From Mucilaginibacter hurinus (GTDB taxonomy: Bacteria; Bacteroidota; Bacteroidia; Sphingobacteriales; Sphingobacteriaceae): a DNA stretch of 64,000 nt. The DNA is taken from the NCBI RefSeq assembly GCF_003324525.1, contig NZ_QGDC01000001.1, forward strand, positions 62,001 to 126,000, read 5' to 3'. A program made the translations under genes and the position numbers. Of this stretch, positions 27,047 through 34,916 are shown in pieces. The notes below the pieces were generated by a model, which saw only the letters and a list, made by a program, of their open reading frames with translations, searched no databases and had not been told where the DNA came from. The number at the start of each line of letters is the position of its first letter. Positions within the stretch are counted from its first letter, which is position 1.

Positions 27047-27820
27047 ATGTTAAAAAATTGGTTTAAACCGTTTGAAACGGTCAGTAAAAACCAGCAGCTT
27101 GCAATTTCAGCTATCTGGATTGTACTGGTTGCCGCTTACTGGATTATATCTTCATCAGGCACAAAGCACCTGTTCCCTACCCCCGGGCAGGTGGCAGAGG
27201 GTTTTTCATCATTGTATAAAGAGGGGTTGGTGGTACACATAGGCAGTTCGCTGGCATTGTGTGCACAGGCCACTTTACTGGCCGTTATTATATCGCTTGT
27301 AGTGGTATATCTTTCGCCGCTGCCCGCCATCTCTCCTATTGCCCATATCATGAGCCGTTTGAGATATTTACCATTGACCGGTATAACGTTTTACCTGGCC
27401 ATTATTGTAAATGATGCCCGCACAATGCAAATTAGTGTGTTATTCATTTTTATGAGCCTGTACTTTGTAACTACCCTGCTGGCTATGCTTAAGGATATCC
27501 CCAAAGAAGAGATTGACCATGCACGCTCGTTAAAGTGTACACGCTGGGAAGTACTTTGGGAAGTGGTTATAAAAGGACGTTTGGATTATGTGATTGACGC
27601 CCTTAGGCAAAACCTGGCTATAGTATGGATGATGCTGGTAACCGTTGAGTCGATACTGGTTGCTGCCGGCGGTTTGGGCGTACTTATAAAAAACAGCGAC
27701 AAGTTTATGAACCATGGCCGCATTGTGGCTTTGCAGATTGTGATACTTTTAGTGGGATTATTGCTTGATTGGGTACTTAACGTATCTCGCAAAACCATAT
27801 TTACTTATTCAAAATTTTAA
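27047..27820 (+). CDS. ABC transporter permease, NitT/TauT-like
   Basis: 257 residues with about six membrane helices. The BPD_transp_1 fold is shown by the EAA loop region EEIDHARSLKCTRWEVLWEV, which contacts the ATPase, and by the closing segment (GGLGVLIKNSDKFMNHGRIV). The N-terminus has the short cytoplasmic part and first helix seen in SsuC/TauC-type permeases (AISAIWIVLVAAYWIISSSG). As a homodimer it would form the inner-membrane channel of the complex. It follows the OmpA-fused binding protein by 2 bases and precedes the ATPase by 3, so the three are surely co-expressed. Substrate unknown; it need not be an importer given the tethered binding partner. Confidence 0.92.
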   Translation: MLKNWFKPFETVSKNQQLAISAIWIVLVAAYWIISSSGTKHLFPTPGQVAEGFSSLYKEGLVVHIGSSLALCAQATLLAVIISLVVVYLSPLPAISPIAHIMSRLRYLPLTGITFYLAIIVNDARTMQISVLFIFMSLYFVTTLLAMLKDIPKEEIDHARSLKCTRWEVLWEVVIKGRLDYVIDALRQNLAIVWMMLVTVESILVAAGGLGVLIKNSDKFMNHGRIVALQIVILLVGLLLDWVLNVSRKTIFTYSKF

Positions 27821-27823
27821 AAT

Positions 27824-28669
27824 ATGGCTACTGCGTACAGCGAAAAAGATACCATTATACATGTTGAAAATCTGAGCATCGTATACGGCGATAAAACCAT
27901 TATAAAAGATATTAATTTTACCGAGCTGAATGTTACCCGGCCCGACAAGACCGTAGGTCAAACTATAGCTTTTGTAGGTAGGTCGGGCCGCGGCAAATCA
28001 ACACTTTTCAGGGCGCTTACCGGTCTTGAAAAGCCTACCACCGGCAAAGTGCTTATACCTGATTTTAATAAAGATATTGCCGATAACTTACAGCCTGCAA
28101 AGCTGGTATGTGAAGGTGATGTAGGCTTTGTTGATCAAAAGTACACCCTGTTTCGCCATAAAACCGTGTATCAATCCCTCTTTTACGCCTTACGGAAAAA
28201 CAAATCATCTGATGAGGAGAAAAAGAGCAAGATTATGGATTACCTGAAAGATTGGGGACTGGAACATCATAAAGACAAATACCCGAATGAGCTTTCAGGC
28301 GGTCAGCGCCAGCGTACCGCCATACTTGAGCAGTTACTTAGCTCTGGCTATTATATGGTACTTGACGAGCCGTTTTCGGGGCTTGACGTGGGCAATATAG
28401 AAAATGTTAAAGAATCGTTTAGGAAGATTAACGAAAGCCATGATCTTAATACCATAGTTTTTAGTACGCATGATATTGAGCTTGCTGTGGAACTTGCCGA
28501 TTCTATTTACATTATAGGTTATAAAGAGCCCGATAATCCCAGCCAACATTACGGCACTATTGTTAAACATTTTGACCTTAAGGATATGGGTTTGGCCTGG
28601 CACAGCGAGTTTTCGCCATCACACCATGATTGTGTGGTGGATATAAAGAAACATATGCTGAAAAGCTAA
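27824..28669 (+). CDS. ABC transporter ATP-binding protein
   Basis: 281 residues, complete ABC ATPase: Walker A GRSGRGKST, Q loop VGFVDQKYTLF, signature LSGGQRQRTAI, Walker B MVLDEPFSGLD and H loop FSTHDIE. The closest overall type is the NitT/TauT/SsuB group, matching the permease. A cytoplasmic dimer would power the upstream permease. An odd feature is a poorly conserved strand region before Walker A (VTRPDKTVGQTIAFV), a little longer than usual. It lies 24 bases before the AAA+ gene, within the same operon. Confidence 0.94.
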   Translation: MATAYSEKDTIIHVENLSIVYGDKTIIKDINFTELNVTRPDKTVGQTIAFVGRSGRGKSTLFRALTGLEKPTTGKVLIPDFNKDIADNLQPAKLVCEGDVGFVDQKYTLFRHKTVYQSLFYALRKNKSSDEEKKSKIMDYLKDWGLEHHKDKYPNELSGGQRQRTAILEQLLSSGYYMVLDEPFSGLDVGNIENVKESFRKINESHDLNTIVFSTHDIELAVELADSIYIIGYKEPDNPSQHYGTIVKHFDLKDMGLAWHSEFSPSHHDCVVDIKKHMLKS

Positions 28670-28693
28670 GCAGGTAACTAATTCAGTTTAAAA

Positions 28694-30118
28694 ATGATCA
28701 ATCTCGATAAAGAGACCCTTTTACTTTTAGACGAATCATCCTCCACCCTTAAAATAGCAGCCGACAAACTTGAGCGCGACAGTGGTTTTTCAGCCATTAT
28801 CGCCGCTGCAGAAAAGCCTGAATCCACAAGTTCATATACTACCTCGGAGTATGTTTTCTTTGAGATTGTTTCGGTTTTCAACCTGTGTACCCTACCCCGG
28901 CCCAACGCTGCGCAAAACTTTGCGCTGGTATATACGGGGTTGAAGTTTTATGACGCGGCACATCTTAACAATAAGCAAAACGTAACTGCCTTAATGCACG
29001 GGCAAAACAGGCAGGTAAGCGAGTACTACATCAGCTATGGCATGCGCGTGCGCCAATACCAGGAAGCGCTTTCCTCACAACCACAACCCCTGCTGTATCC
29101 TAAAGTTTTAAAAGCCGCCCAACACCGTTTGTTCGATGAATATGCGGCAGCGCTGTATCGTTTTGCATCGTTGGTTACCAATTTAGATAACGCCGGCCCG
29201 GGTGACACCACCGCACAACTGCAAACCGTGTGGCGGTTAACGCACACCCCGGAACAACCGGCCGACATGCATAATGGCCCGGCCGGCAACGACGAAGACG
29301 ATAAGCAGACGCTGGAAGATGTTATACGTGAGCTAGAATTGCTGATTGGACTTGATGACGTAAAAAAAGAAGTAACCACACTTGTTAATTTTATTAAAAT
29401 ACAAAAGGAGCGTGAAAAGGCCGGGCTCAATATATCCAGGGTATCCTATCATTGCGTGTTTACCGGCGCGCCGGGTACCGGAAAAACTACGGTAGCCCGC
29501 CTGTTGGCCCGCATCTACAAAAAACTCAGTGTTATAAAGAAAGGCCATTTGATAGAAGCCGACCGGTCGTCGCTGGTGGCTGAGTATGCCGGGCAAACGG
29601 CAGTAAAAGTTGACAAAGTGGTGCAATCGGCGCTTGACGGGGTATTGTTTATTGATGAAGCATATGCTTTGATTGGTGAAAACAATGATAATTACGGCCA
29701 GGAGGCCGTTGCCACACTGATAAAAAGAATGGAGGATCATCGCGACCGCCTGATTGTTATAGTTGCCGGGTACCCCGAAGAAATGGAAAATTTTATCAAT
29801 GACAATCCCGGGCTAAAATCGCGCTTTAACAGGTATATCGAGTTTAAAGATTACAGCACCAAAGAATTGCTTAATATTTACCGGACGTTTTGTACCAAAA
29901 CAGATTATAAGCTCACAAAGCAAGCTTCGGCCAAACTGCGCAAATACTTTAACGAGAAAATCGCCAATAAAGATAAATCTTTTGGCAACGGGCGCTTGTC
30001 ACGTAACGTGTTTGAAAAGTCTATTGAGCAGCAGGCAAACCGCCTGTCATTATCCTCCACACCGTTAACACGGGATATATTGCTAACCATTGAAGCGCAG
30101 GATATTCCACAACCATAA
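28694..30118 (+). CDS. AAA+ ATPase of the CbxX/CfxQ (SpoVK-like) type with unique helical N-terminus
   Basis: 474 residues. The first 200 form a helical domain I cannot assign (ETLLLLDESSSTLKIAADKL; SEYYISYGMRVRQYQEAL). From about residue 210 comes a CbxX/CfxQ AAA+ module: LIGLDDVKKEV, Walker A FTGAPGTGKTT, pore-loop region LVAEYAGQTAVKVD, Walker B GVLFIDEAYAL, sensor 1 IVIVAGY, arginine finger in PGLKSRFNR, and a helical lid. Such ATPases form hexamers that remodel protein complexes (Rubisco activase CbbX, type VII EccA, SpoVK). No Rubisco is near. As last gene of the operon it may remodel or disassemble the ABC/coiled-coil assembly. Target is inferred. Confidence 0.9.
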   Translation: MINLDKETLLLLDESSSTLKIAADKLERDSGFSAIIAAAEKPESTSSYTTSEYVFFEIVSVFNLCTLPRPNAAQNFALVYTGLKFYDAAHLNNKQNVTALMHGQNRQVSEYYISYGMRVRQYQEALSSQPQPLLYPKVLKAAQHRLFDEYAAALYRFASLVTNLDNAGPGDTTAQLQTVWRLTHTPEQPADMHNGPAGNDEDDKQTLEDVIRELELLIGLDDVKKEVTTLVNFIKIQKEREKAGLNISRVSYHCVFTGAPGTGKTTVARLLARIYKKLSVIKKGHLIEADRSSLVAEYAGQTAVKVDKVVQSALDGVLFIDEAYALIGENNDNYGQEAVATLIKRMEDHRDRLIVIVAGYPEEMENFINDNPGLKSRFNRYIEFKDYSTKELLNIYRTFCTKTDYKLTKQASAKLRKYFNEKIANKDKSFGNGRLSRNVFEKSIEQQANRLSLSSTPLTRDILLTIEAQDIPQP

Positions 30119-30119
30119 C

Positions 30120-30135
30120 CCGGCACAAAAGCCGG
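30120..30135 (+). terminator. GC-rich hairpin after the AAA+ gene
   Basis: CCGGC and GCCGG around ACAAAA, starting two bases after the stop codon. No T-run follows, so intrinsic termination is uncertain. Confidence 0.35.
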
Positions 30136-30311
30136 ATGTATAGTAACGCCATCGCCGAAGAAGGCTGCACACCATAAAAATCGGTCGGTATCGTAATTCG
30201 GCCTTCCCAACCTTTGCACTCTCCCTGCACCGGTTGCATACACACCTTCCGTAGGATACCTTCATTCTTTGTAAACAAAACAACATACCAGTAGTTGTAA
30301 TAAAAAATACT

Positions 30312-30554
30312 ATGGACTCTTTTACACTGGCAGTTAGAACGAACGAAGAAGAACACATTTTTGAAGTGGCAGATTACCTGCACCATGATGGTGAACGCTG
30401 TAAGTTTAAGATATACCAGGCGGGTGAGTTGGTAGCCAGCTTTGAGCCCGATGCAAACGGGCATTTGCATGTGTGTAAAAATCCGGGCGGCATTAATAAC
30501 CAGGTGCTTCACCTGCTGGCAGATAAAATTGAAGCGCACCATTTTCACGAATAA
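30312..30554 (+). CDS. Small hypothetical protein upstream of Ku
   Basis: 80 residues, soluble, no signal peptide or membrane segment. It has the appearance of a small beta-barrel-like protein (FTLAVRTNEEEHIFEVADYL; GELVASFEPDANGHLHVC) and a His-rich tail (IEAHHFHE). I do not recognise the family. The Ku gene starts 12 bases after its stop, so the two are probably on one transcript, but no functional link can be shown. Confidence 0.75.
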   Translation: MDSFTLAVRTNEEEHIFEVADYLHHDGERCKFKIYQAGELVASFEPDANGHLHVCKNPGGINNQVLHLLADKIEAHHFHE

Positions 30555-30566
30555 TATTTAAATGTT

Positions 30567-31337
30567 ATGAGATCAATTTGGAAAGGCTCAATAGGATTTG
30601 GGCTGGTTAGCATCCCCATCAAACTGTATACCGCTGTCGAAAAAACATCGCTCGACCTTGATATGCTTGACAGCAGGGACCATGCACACATTAAATTTCA
30701 GCGGATAAACGAAAATACCCGGAAGGAAGTACCTTACGATAAGATTGTTAAAGGCTACAAATTTAAAGATGACTATGTAATAGTTGAAGACGCCGACTTT
30801 GAGGCAGCCGCTCCCGAAAAAAGTAAAATTATTGAGATAGAGAGCTTTGTTGACATTGCCTCGGTTAACCCCATGTATTACGAAACATCTTACTACGCTG
30901 AGCCTGAAACCAAAAGCAATAAAGCTTATGCCTTACTGCTTGAGGCGATGCGCAAGTCAGGAAAGGCAGGCCTGGCACGTTTTGTATTGCGCAGCACCGA
31001 AAGCCTTTGTATTGTACACCCGGTAGACAAGGCTATGGTTGTTACCCGCATACGTTTTGAACAGCAGATACGCAGCATTGACGACCTTAACATAGCTGAT
31101 AATATAAAAGTAAATAAAAAGGAACTGGATATGGGGCTGGCTTTGGTGAACCAGTACTCAGAAAAGTTTGACCTATCGAAATACAAGGATGAGTACCATA
31201 CCGAATTACTGAAGATTATTGAAGCAAAAGCGAAAGGCAAACGCCCAACTATCAAGAAGTTAAAGCCAAAAAAAGAAAAGGGCGACGATTTGTACGAACA
31301 ACTGATGAGCAGCTTAAGCGTGAAGAAGGGCGCTTAA
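30567..31337 (+). CDS. ku: Non-homologous end joining protein Ku
   Basis: 256 residues, the usual size for bacterial Ku. It starts with the diagnostic MRSIWKGSIGFGLVSIPIKL and keeps the family core: DLDMLDSRDHAHIKFQRINE, VPYDKIVKGYKF, SYYAEPE, and ARFVLRSTESLCIVHP. A homodimeric ring threads onto double-strand DNA ends and recruits the ligase LigD. The Lys-rich tail (KLKPKKEKGDDLYEQLMSSL) matches the DNA- or ligase-contacting C-terminus. No ligD lies in this window, so the partner must be encoded elsewhere. Other DNA repair genes (dnaE2, imuA/B) are near but on the opposite strand. Confidence 0.96.
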   Translation: MRSIWKGSIGFGLVSIPIKLYTAVEKTSLDLDMLDSRDHAHIKFQRINENTRKEVPYDKIVKGYKFKDDYVIVEDADFEAAAPEKSKIIEIESFVDIASVNPMYYETSYYAEPETKSNKAYALLLEAMRKSGKAGLARFVLRSTESLCIVHPVDKAMVVTRIRFEQQIRSIDDLNIADNIKVNKKELDMGLALVNQYSEKFDLSKYKDEYHTELLKIIEAKAKGKRPTIKKLKPKKEKGDDLYEQLMSSLSVKKGA

Positions 31338-31385
31338 GGCCTTGTAAAAATAATAGATTGAATTACTTACATAAATATTACCACG

Positions 31386-31625
31386 ATGAAAAATCCGTTT
31401 AAAAAGCACGACAAAAATACCAGTTTATTAATTGCGGGTATTATTGGTGGCGCGGCCGCTGCCGGAGCCATTACCTATTTAATATTTAACCACCGGCGCG
31501 AACTGGCCGATGCAGCCGCTGCTGCCAAAGAGCAGGCCACAGCATACCTTAAAGAGAAGGAAGGACACCTGAAAAAACATAAAAGTGATATCGGTGACCT
31601 AAAAGATATCATATCTCACTCCTGA
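31386..31625 (+). CDS. YtxH-like small membrane protein
   Basis: 79 residues. One Gly/Ala-rich membrane helix (LLIAGIIGGAAAAGAITYLI, residues 14-33) is followed by an Ala/Lys-rich amphipathic helix (AAAAAKEQATAYLKEKEGHL). This is the design of YtxH-type general stress proteins. It lies 48 bases after Ku and is closed by a strong bidirectional hairpin. Function is unknown beyond the family link to stress. Confidence 0.78.
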   Translation: MKNPFKKHDKNTSLLIAGIIGGAAAAGAITYLIFNHRRELADAAAAAKEQATAYLKEKEGHLKKHKSDIGDLKDIISHS

Positions 31626-31635
31626 TGTGTTAGCG

Positions 31636-31667
31636 CACCCGCGCCATAATTTAATTTGGCGCGGGTG
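31636..31667. terminator. Bidirectional terminator between YtxH-like gene and dnaE2
   Basis: CACCCGCGCCA and TGGCGCGGGTG form a perfect 11-bp stem with a 10-base loop between the ends of two convergent genes. Confidence 0.75.
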
Positions 31668-31695
31668 GCTATAACAAAACTTATAAAGTTGGTAA

Positions 31696-34600
31696 TCACT
31701 TAAAATTCCTGCCCTTATGAAAAACACCCGCCGCAGATTGCGCGCTGGCCTGCCGTGGGTCGGGGGTTGAGGGCAGGCTTGTTTCATCGGCGCGGGCAAG
31801 GCTCAGTAATGGCAAATCATCACTTTGTGCCGCGGTAAGTCCGCGCAGCAGGTCGCCCAGGTTAAAACAGCGGCGTACTACCACGTGTATCACCTCCCCT
31901 TCTACCTGCAATTTGCCTTCGGCCATAAACAGGCGCGACTGTACAATTTCTTTTCGGTAAGTATTAAACAGCTTTTCCCAAACTACCAGGTTGGCGTTGC
32001 CGCTTTCATCCTCAATGGTCATGAACAATACCCCTTTGGCAGTACCCGGCCGCTGGCGAACGGTGATAAGGCCGGCCACTTTAACCGCGTCGCCGTCTTT
32101 TAAGTTTTTTAAGCCGCTGATAGGCGTTATGTGCAGCATATCCAGCTTCTCGCGTACCAGGGCTACCGGATGCTTTTTTAACGAAAGGCCGGTACTGGCA
32201 TAATCCTGCACCACATGCTCGCCCAAAGTCATCAGCGGTAATTTTACCTGTGCTTCGGGTTGTGGTTTATCTTTAAAAAGGGCCACTGGTTTATCTGCCA
32301 GTGCCGATACCTGCCACAAGACCTGCCGCCTGTCAAGCCCAATGGACCGGAAAGCATCCGCGTCGGCCAGCTTTTCCAAAGCGGCCAGTTGTACCGGTAG
32401 CTGGTCTATACGGGTATAGGGCCGTGCAGCAATCAAGCCGGCCATTTCTTCTTCGCGCAGCCCCTTTATCTGCCTGAAACCGAGGCGTACCGTACCCGGC
32501 TTTTCAATAATATTATCCCACCCGGCAAGGTTAACATCAGCAGGCAGCACCACTACGCCATGGTTGCGCGCGTCAATAACAATCTGCGCGGGCTGGTAAA
32601 AGCCCATAGGCTGGCTGTTAAGCAAGGCGGCACAAAATACATCAGGGTAGTAATATTTGAGCCACGAAGAAATATACACCAGCAAGGCAAATGAAGCCGC
32701 GTGACTTTCGGGGAAACCATACCCTTCAAAGCCCTGCAGTTGCTTAAATATCCTACGGGCAAAATCCTCTTCATAACCGCGCCGTACCATACCATCTACC
32801 AGCTTTTTTTCATAAATGTGCAGCTTGCCATTGGCTTTAAACGATGCCATGCTGCGGCGCAGCTGGTCGGCTTCGGCCGGGGTAAACTCTGCGGCAACAA
32901 TGGCAATTTCCATAGCCTGTTCCTGGAAGAGCGGTACGCCCATCGTGCGGCTCAATATCTCTTCCAATTCAGGCTTAGGATATTCAGGCACTTCTTCGCC
33001 ATTACGCCTGCGCAGGTACGGGTGCACCATATCCCCCTGTATAGGTCCCGGCCTTACAATGGCTACTTCTATAACCAGGTCATAAAACTTTTTTGGTTTT
33101 AATCGTGGCAGCATTGACATTTGCGCCCGGCTCTCTATCTGGAACACGCCTACTGTATCGGCGTGGCTTATCATTTCATACACTTTAGGGTCATCCTGCG
33201 GAATATTGGCCAGTGTGCACTCCCTGCCGTAATGCTGCTTTACCAGGTGAAAAGCCTTGCGTATCATGGTAAGCATGCCCAGGCCCAAAACATCTACCTT
33301 GAGTATACCTAAAGCCTCCAGGTCGTCTTTGTTCCACTCTAGTTGGGTACGGTTTTCCATACGGGCGTTCATTACCGGGCACAGGTCGCTCAGCTTGCCA
33401 TCGGTAATAACAAAGCCCCCCGTATGCTGCCCCAGTTGCCGCGGAAACCCCATAAGCAGTGATGTTAGCTGAAGCACTTTATTTATCAGCGGATCCCGGG
33501 GGTTAAGGCCCTGCTCGCACAGGCGTTTTTCGTCAAAGCCCTCCTCCCTGAAATCCCATATGGTAGCGCCCACACGTTTTATGGTATCTTCAGACAGGCC
33601 CATGGCCTTGCCCACATCACGGATGGCACCCCGGTGCCGCTCCTGGGTTACGGTGGCAACTATAGCGGCCCGCTCCCGGCCATAATCTTCATAGATGTAC
33701 TGGATGATCTCCTCACGCCGCTCATGCTCAAAATCCACATCAATATCCGGCCACTCGTCGCGCGCGTCACTCATAAAGCGGGAGAACAGCAGCCGCGACT
33801 TCATAGGATCTACCGCCGTTATCGCCAGGCAAAAGCATACCGTTGAATTAGCTGCCGACCCCCTGCCCTGGTACAAAATACCCAGCTCATGCGCCTTGCG
33901 GGTGTACTTATAAACTCGCAGAAAATACGGCGCCAGTTTGCGCTTTTCAATAAAGGCCAGTTCAAATGCCAGTTGTTTTTTTATTTGCTCAGGTAATATA
34001 TCGCCGTACCGCTTGTGTGCTCCTTCAAAAGTAAATTTGGTAAGCCGCTCCTGCGGACTCATGCCATCAATAATAGCCTCTTCGGGCTCAATGTATTTCA
34101 GCGTATCCAGCGAGAAATTGCACGCCCGGGCAATGGCCAGCGAATTTTGGATAGCCTGCGGATAATCACGAAACAGGCGGTGCTGCTCTTCAATAGGTTT
34201 AAGGTACCGTTCGGCGTTACTGTGCAGCCTGAAACCCGCGGTGTGGATGGTGCATTTTTCGCGGATGCAGGTGAGTATATCCTGCAATTCGCGGCGCTGT
34301 GTTTCATGGTAGTGCACATCACCGGTAGCGGCCATAGGTATCCCCAGCTGTGCAAGGCGAAACAGCCGCTTGGCATCATCACCGCTATAAGAGCGAATCG
34401 CCGCCACATACAGTGCAGCGCCCAACCCGGCTTTATATTCCGCTGCCGCAGCTTTAAAATCCTCATCAAAATCAAAGCGCGCGTTAAGCTTATCCGGCGG
34501 CACCATAATAAACAATATACCCTCTTTATGCGCATACACATCGGCTTTGTACAGGTGACATTCGCCCTTTTCGGCACGCAGGTTGCCCAGGGTGAGTAAG

Positions 34601-34914
34601 GCTGATAAACGCCCGTAAGCATCCCTGTCGGTAGGGTACGCCAGCAAACCCGGCCCGTCAAGCAAATCTAGCCGGCAGGCGGGTATAAATTTTATCTTAG
34701 GTTTTGTTTCCCGTTCTGATTCTGTCGTTTCTTTATTAATATTTTTGATGGCGATATGGGCACGCACTATGCCGGACAGGCTGTTTCTGTCGGTTACGGC
34801 TATGGCTGTGTAGCCCAGTGCCGCGGCTTGTTCCGCCATCTCGTCGGGATGCGAACCGCCCCGCAAAAAGCTGAAATTGGTGGTCACCTGTAATTCTGCG
34901 TACTCCTCCATCAT
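31696..34914 (-). CDS. dnaE2: Error-prone DNA polymerase DnaE2 (mutasome subunit)
   Basis: 1072 residues from ATG 34914, two bases after the imuB stop; the longer frame from 34944 would overlap imuB. N-terminal PHP domain (AELQVTTNFSFLRGGSHPDE, AIAVTDRNSL), then the C-family polymerase core with the catalytic PDIDVDFEHERREE motif, the fingers (GFPRQLGQHTGG, PGPIQGDMVHPYLRRRNGEE) and an OB-fold near the end (VKVAGLITVRQRPGTAKGVL). The length of about 1070 and the position after imuA-imuB distinguish it from replicative DnaE (about 1160 or more). DnaE2 carries out mutagenic translesion synthesis together with ImuA' and ImuB. Third gene of the operon and probably damage-induced from the imuA promoter. 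Confidence 0.95.
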   Translation of the reverse strand: MMEEYAELQVTTNFSFLRGGSHPDEMAEQAAALGYTAIAVTDRNSLSGIVRAHIAIKNINKETTESERETKPKIKFIPACRLDLLDGPGLLAYPTDRDAYGRLSALLTLGNLRAEKGECHLYKADVYAHKEGILFIMVPPDKLNARFDFDEDFKAAAAEYKAGLGAALYVAAIRSYSGDDAKRLFRLAQLGIPMAATGDVHYHETQRRELQDILTCIREKCTIHTAGFRLHSNAERYLKPIEEQHRLFRDYPQAIQNSLAIARACNFSLDTLKYIEPEEAIIDGMSPQERLTKFTFEGAHKRYGDILPEQIKKQLAFELAFIEKRKLAPYFLRVYKYTRKAHELGILYQGRGSAANSTVCFCLAITAVDPMKSRLLFSRFMSDARDEWPDIDVDFEHERREEIIQYIYEDYGRERAAIVATVTQERHRGAIRDVGKAMGLSEDTIKRVGATIWDFREEGFDEKRLCEQGLNPRDPLINKVLQLTSLLMGFPRQLGQHTGGFVITDGKLSDLCPVMNARMENRTQLEWNKDDLEALGILKVDVLGLGMLTMIRKAFHLVKQHYGRECTLANIPQDDPKVYEMISHADTVGVFQIESRAQMSMLPRLKPKKFYDLVIEVAIVRPGPIQGDMVHPYLRRRNGEEVPEYPKPELEEILSRTMGVPLFQEQAMEIAIVAAEFTPAEADQLRRSMASFKANGKLHIYEKKLVDGMVRRGYEEDFARRIFKQLQGFEGYGFPESHAASFALLVYISSWLKYYYPDVFCAALLNSQPMGFYQPAQIVIDARNHGVVVLPADVNLAGWDNIIEKPGTVRLGFRQIKGLREEEMAGLIAARPYTRIDQLPVQLAALEKLADADAFRSIGLDRRQVLWQVSALADKPVALFKDKPQPEAQVKLPLMTLGEHVVQDYASTGLSLKKHPVALVREKLDMLHITPISGLKNLKDGDAVKVAGLITVRQRPGTAKGVLFMTIEDESGNANLVVWEKLFNTYRKEIVQSRLFMAEGKLQVEGEVIHVVVRRCFNLGDLLRGLTAAQSDDLPLLSLARADETSLPSTPDPRQASAQSAAGVFHKGRNFK

Positions 34915-34916
34915 CT

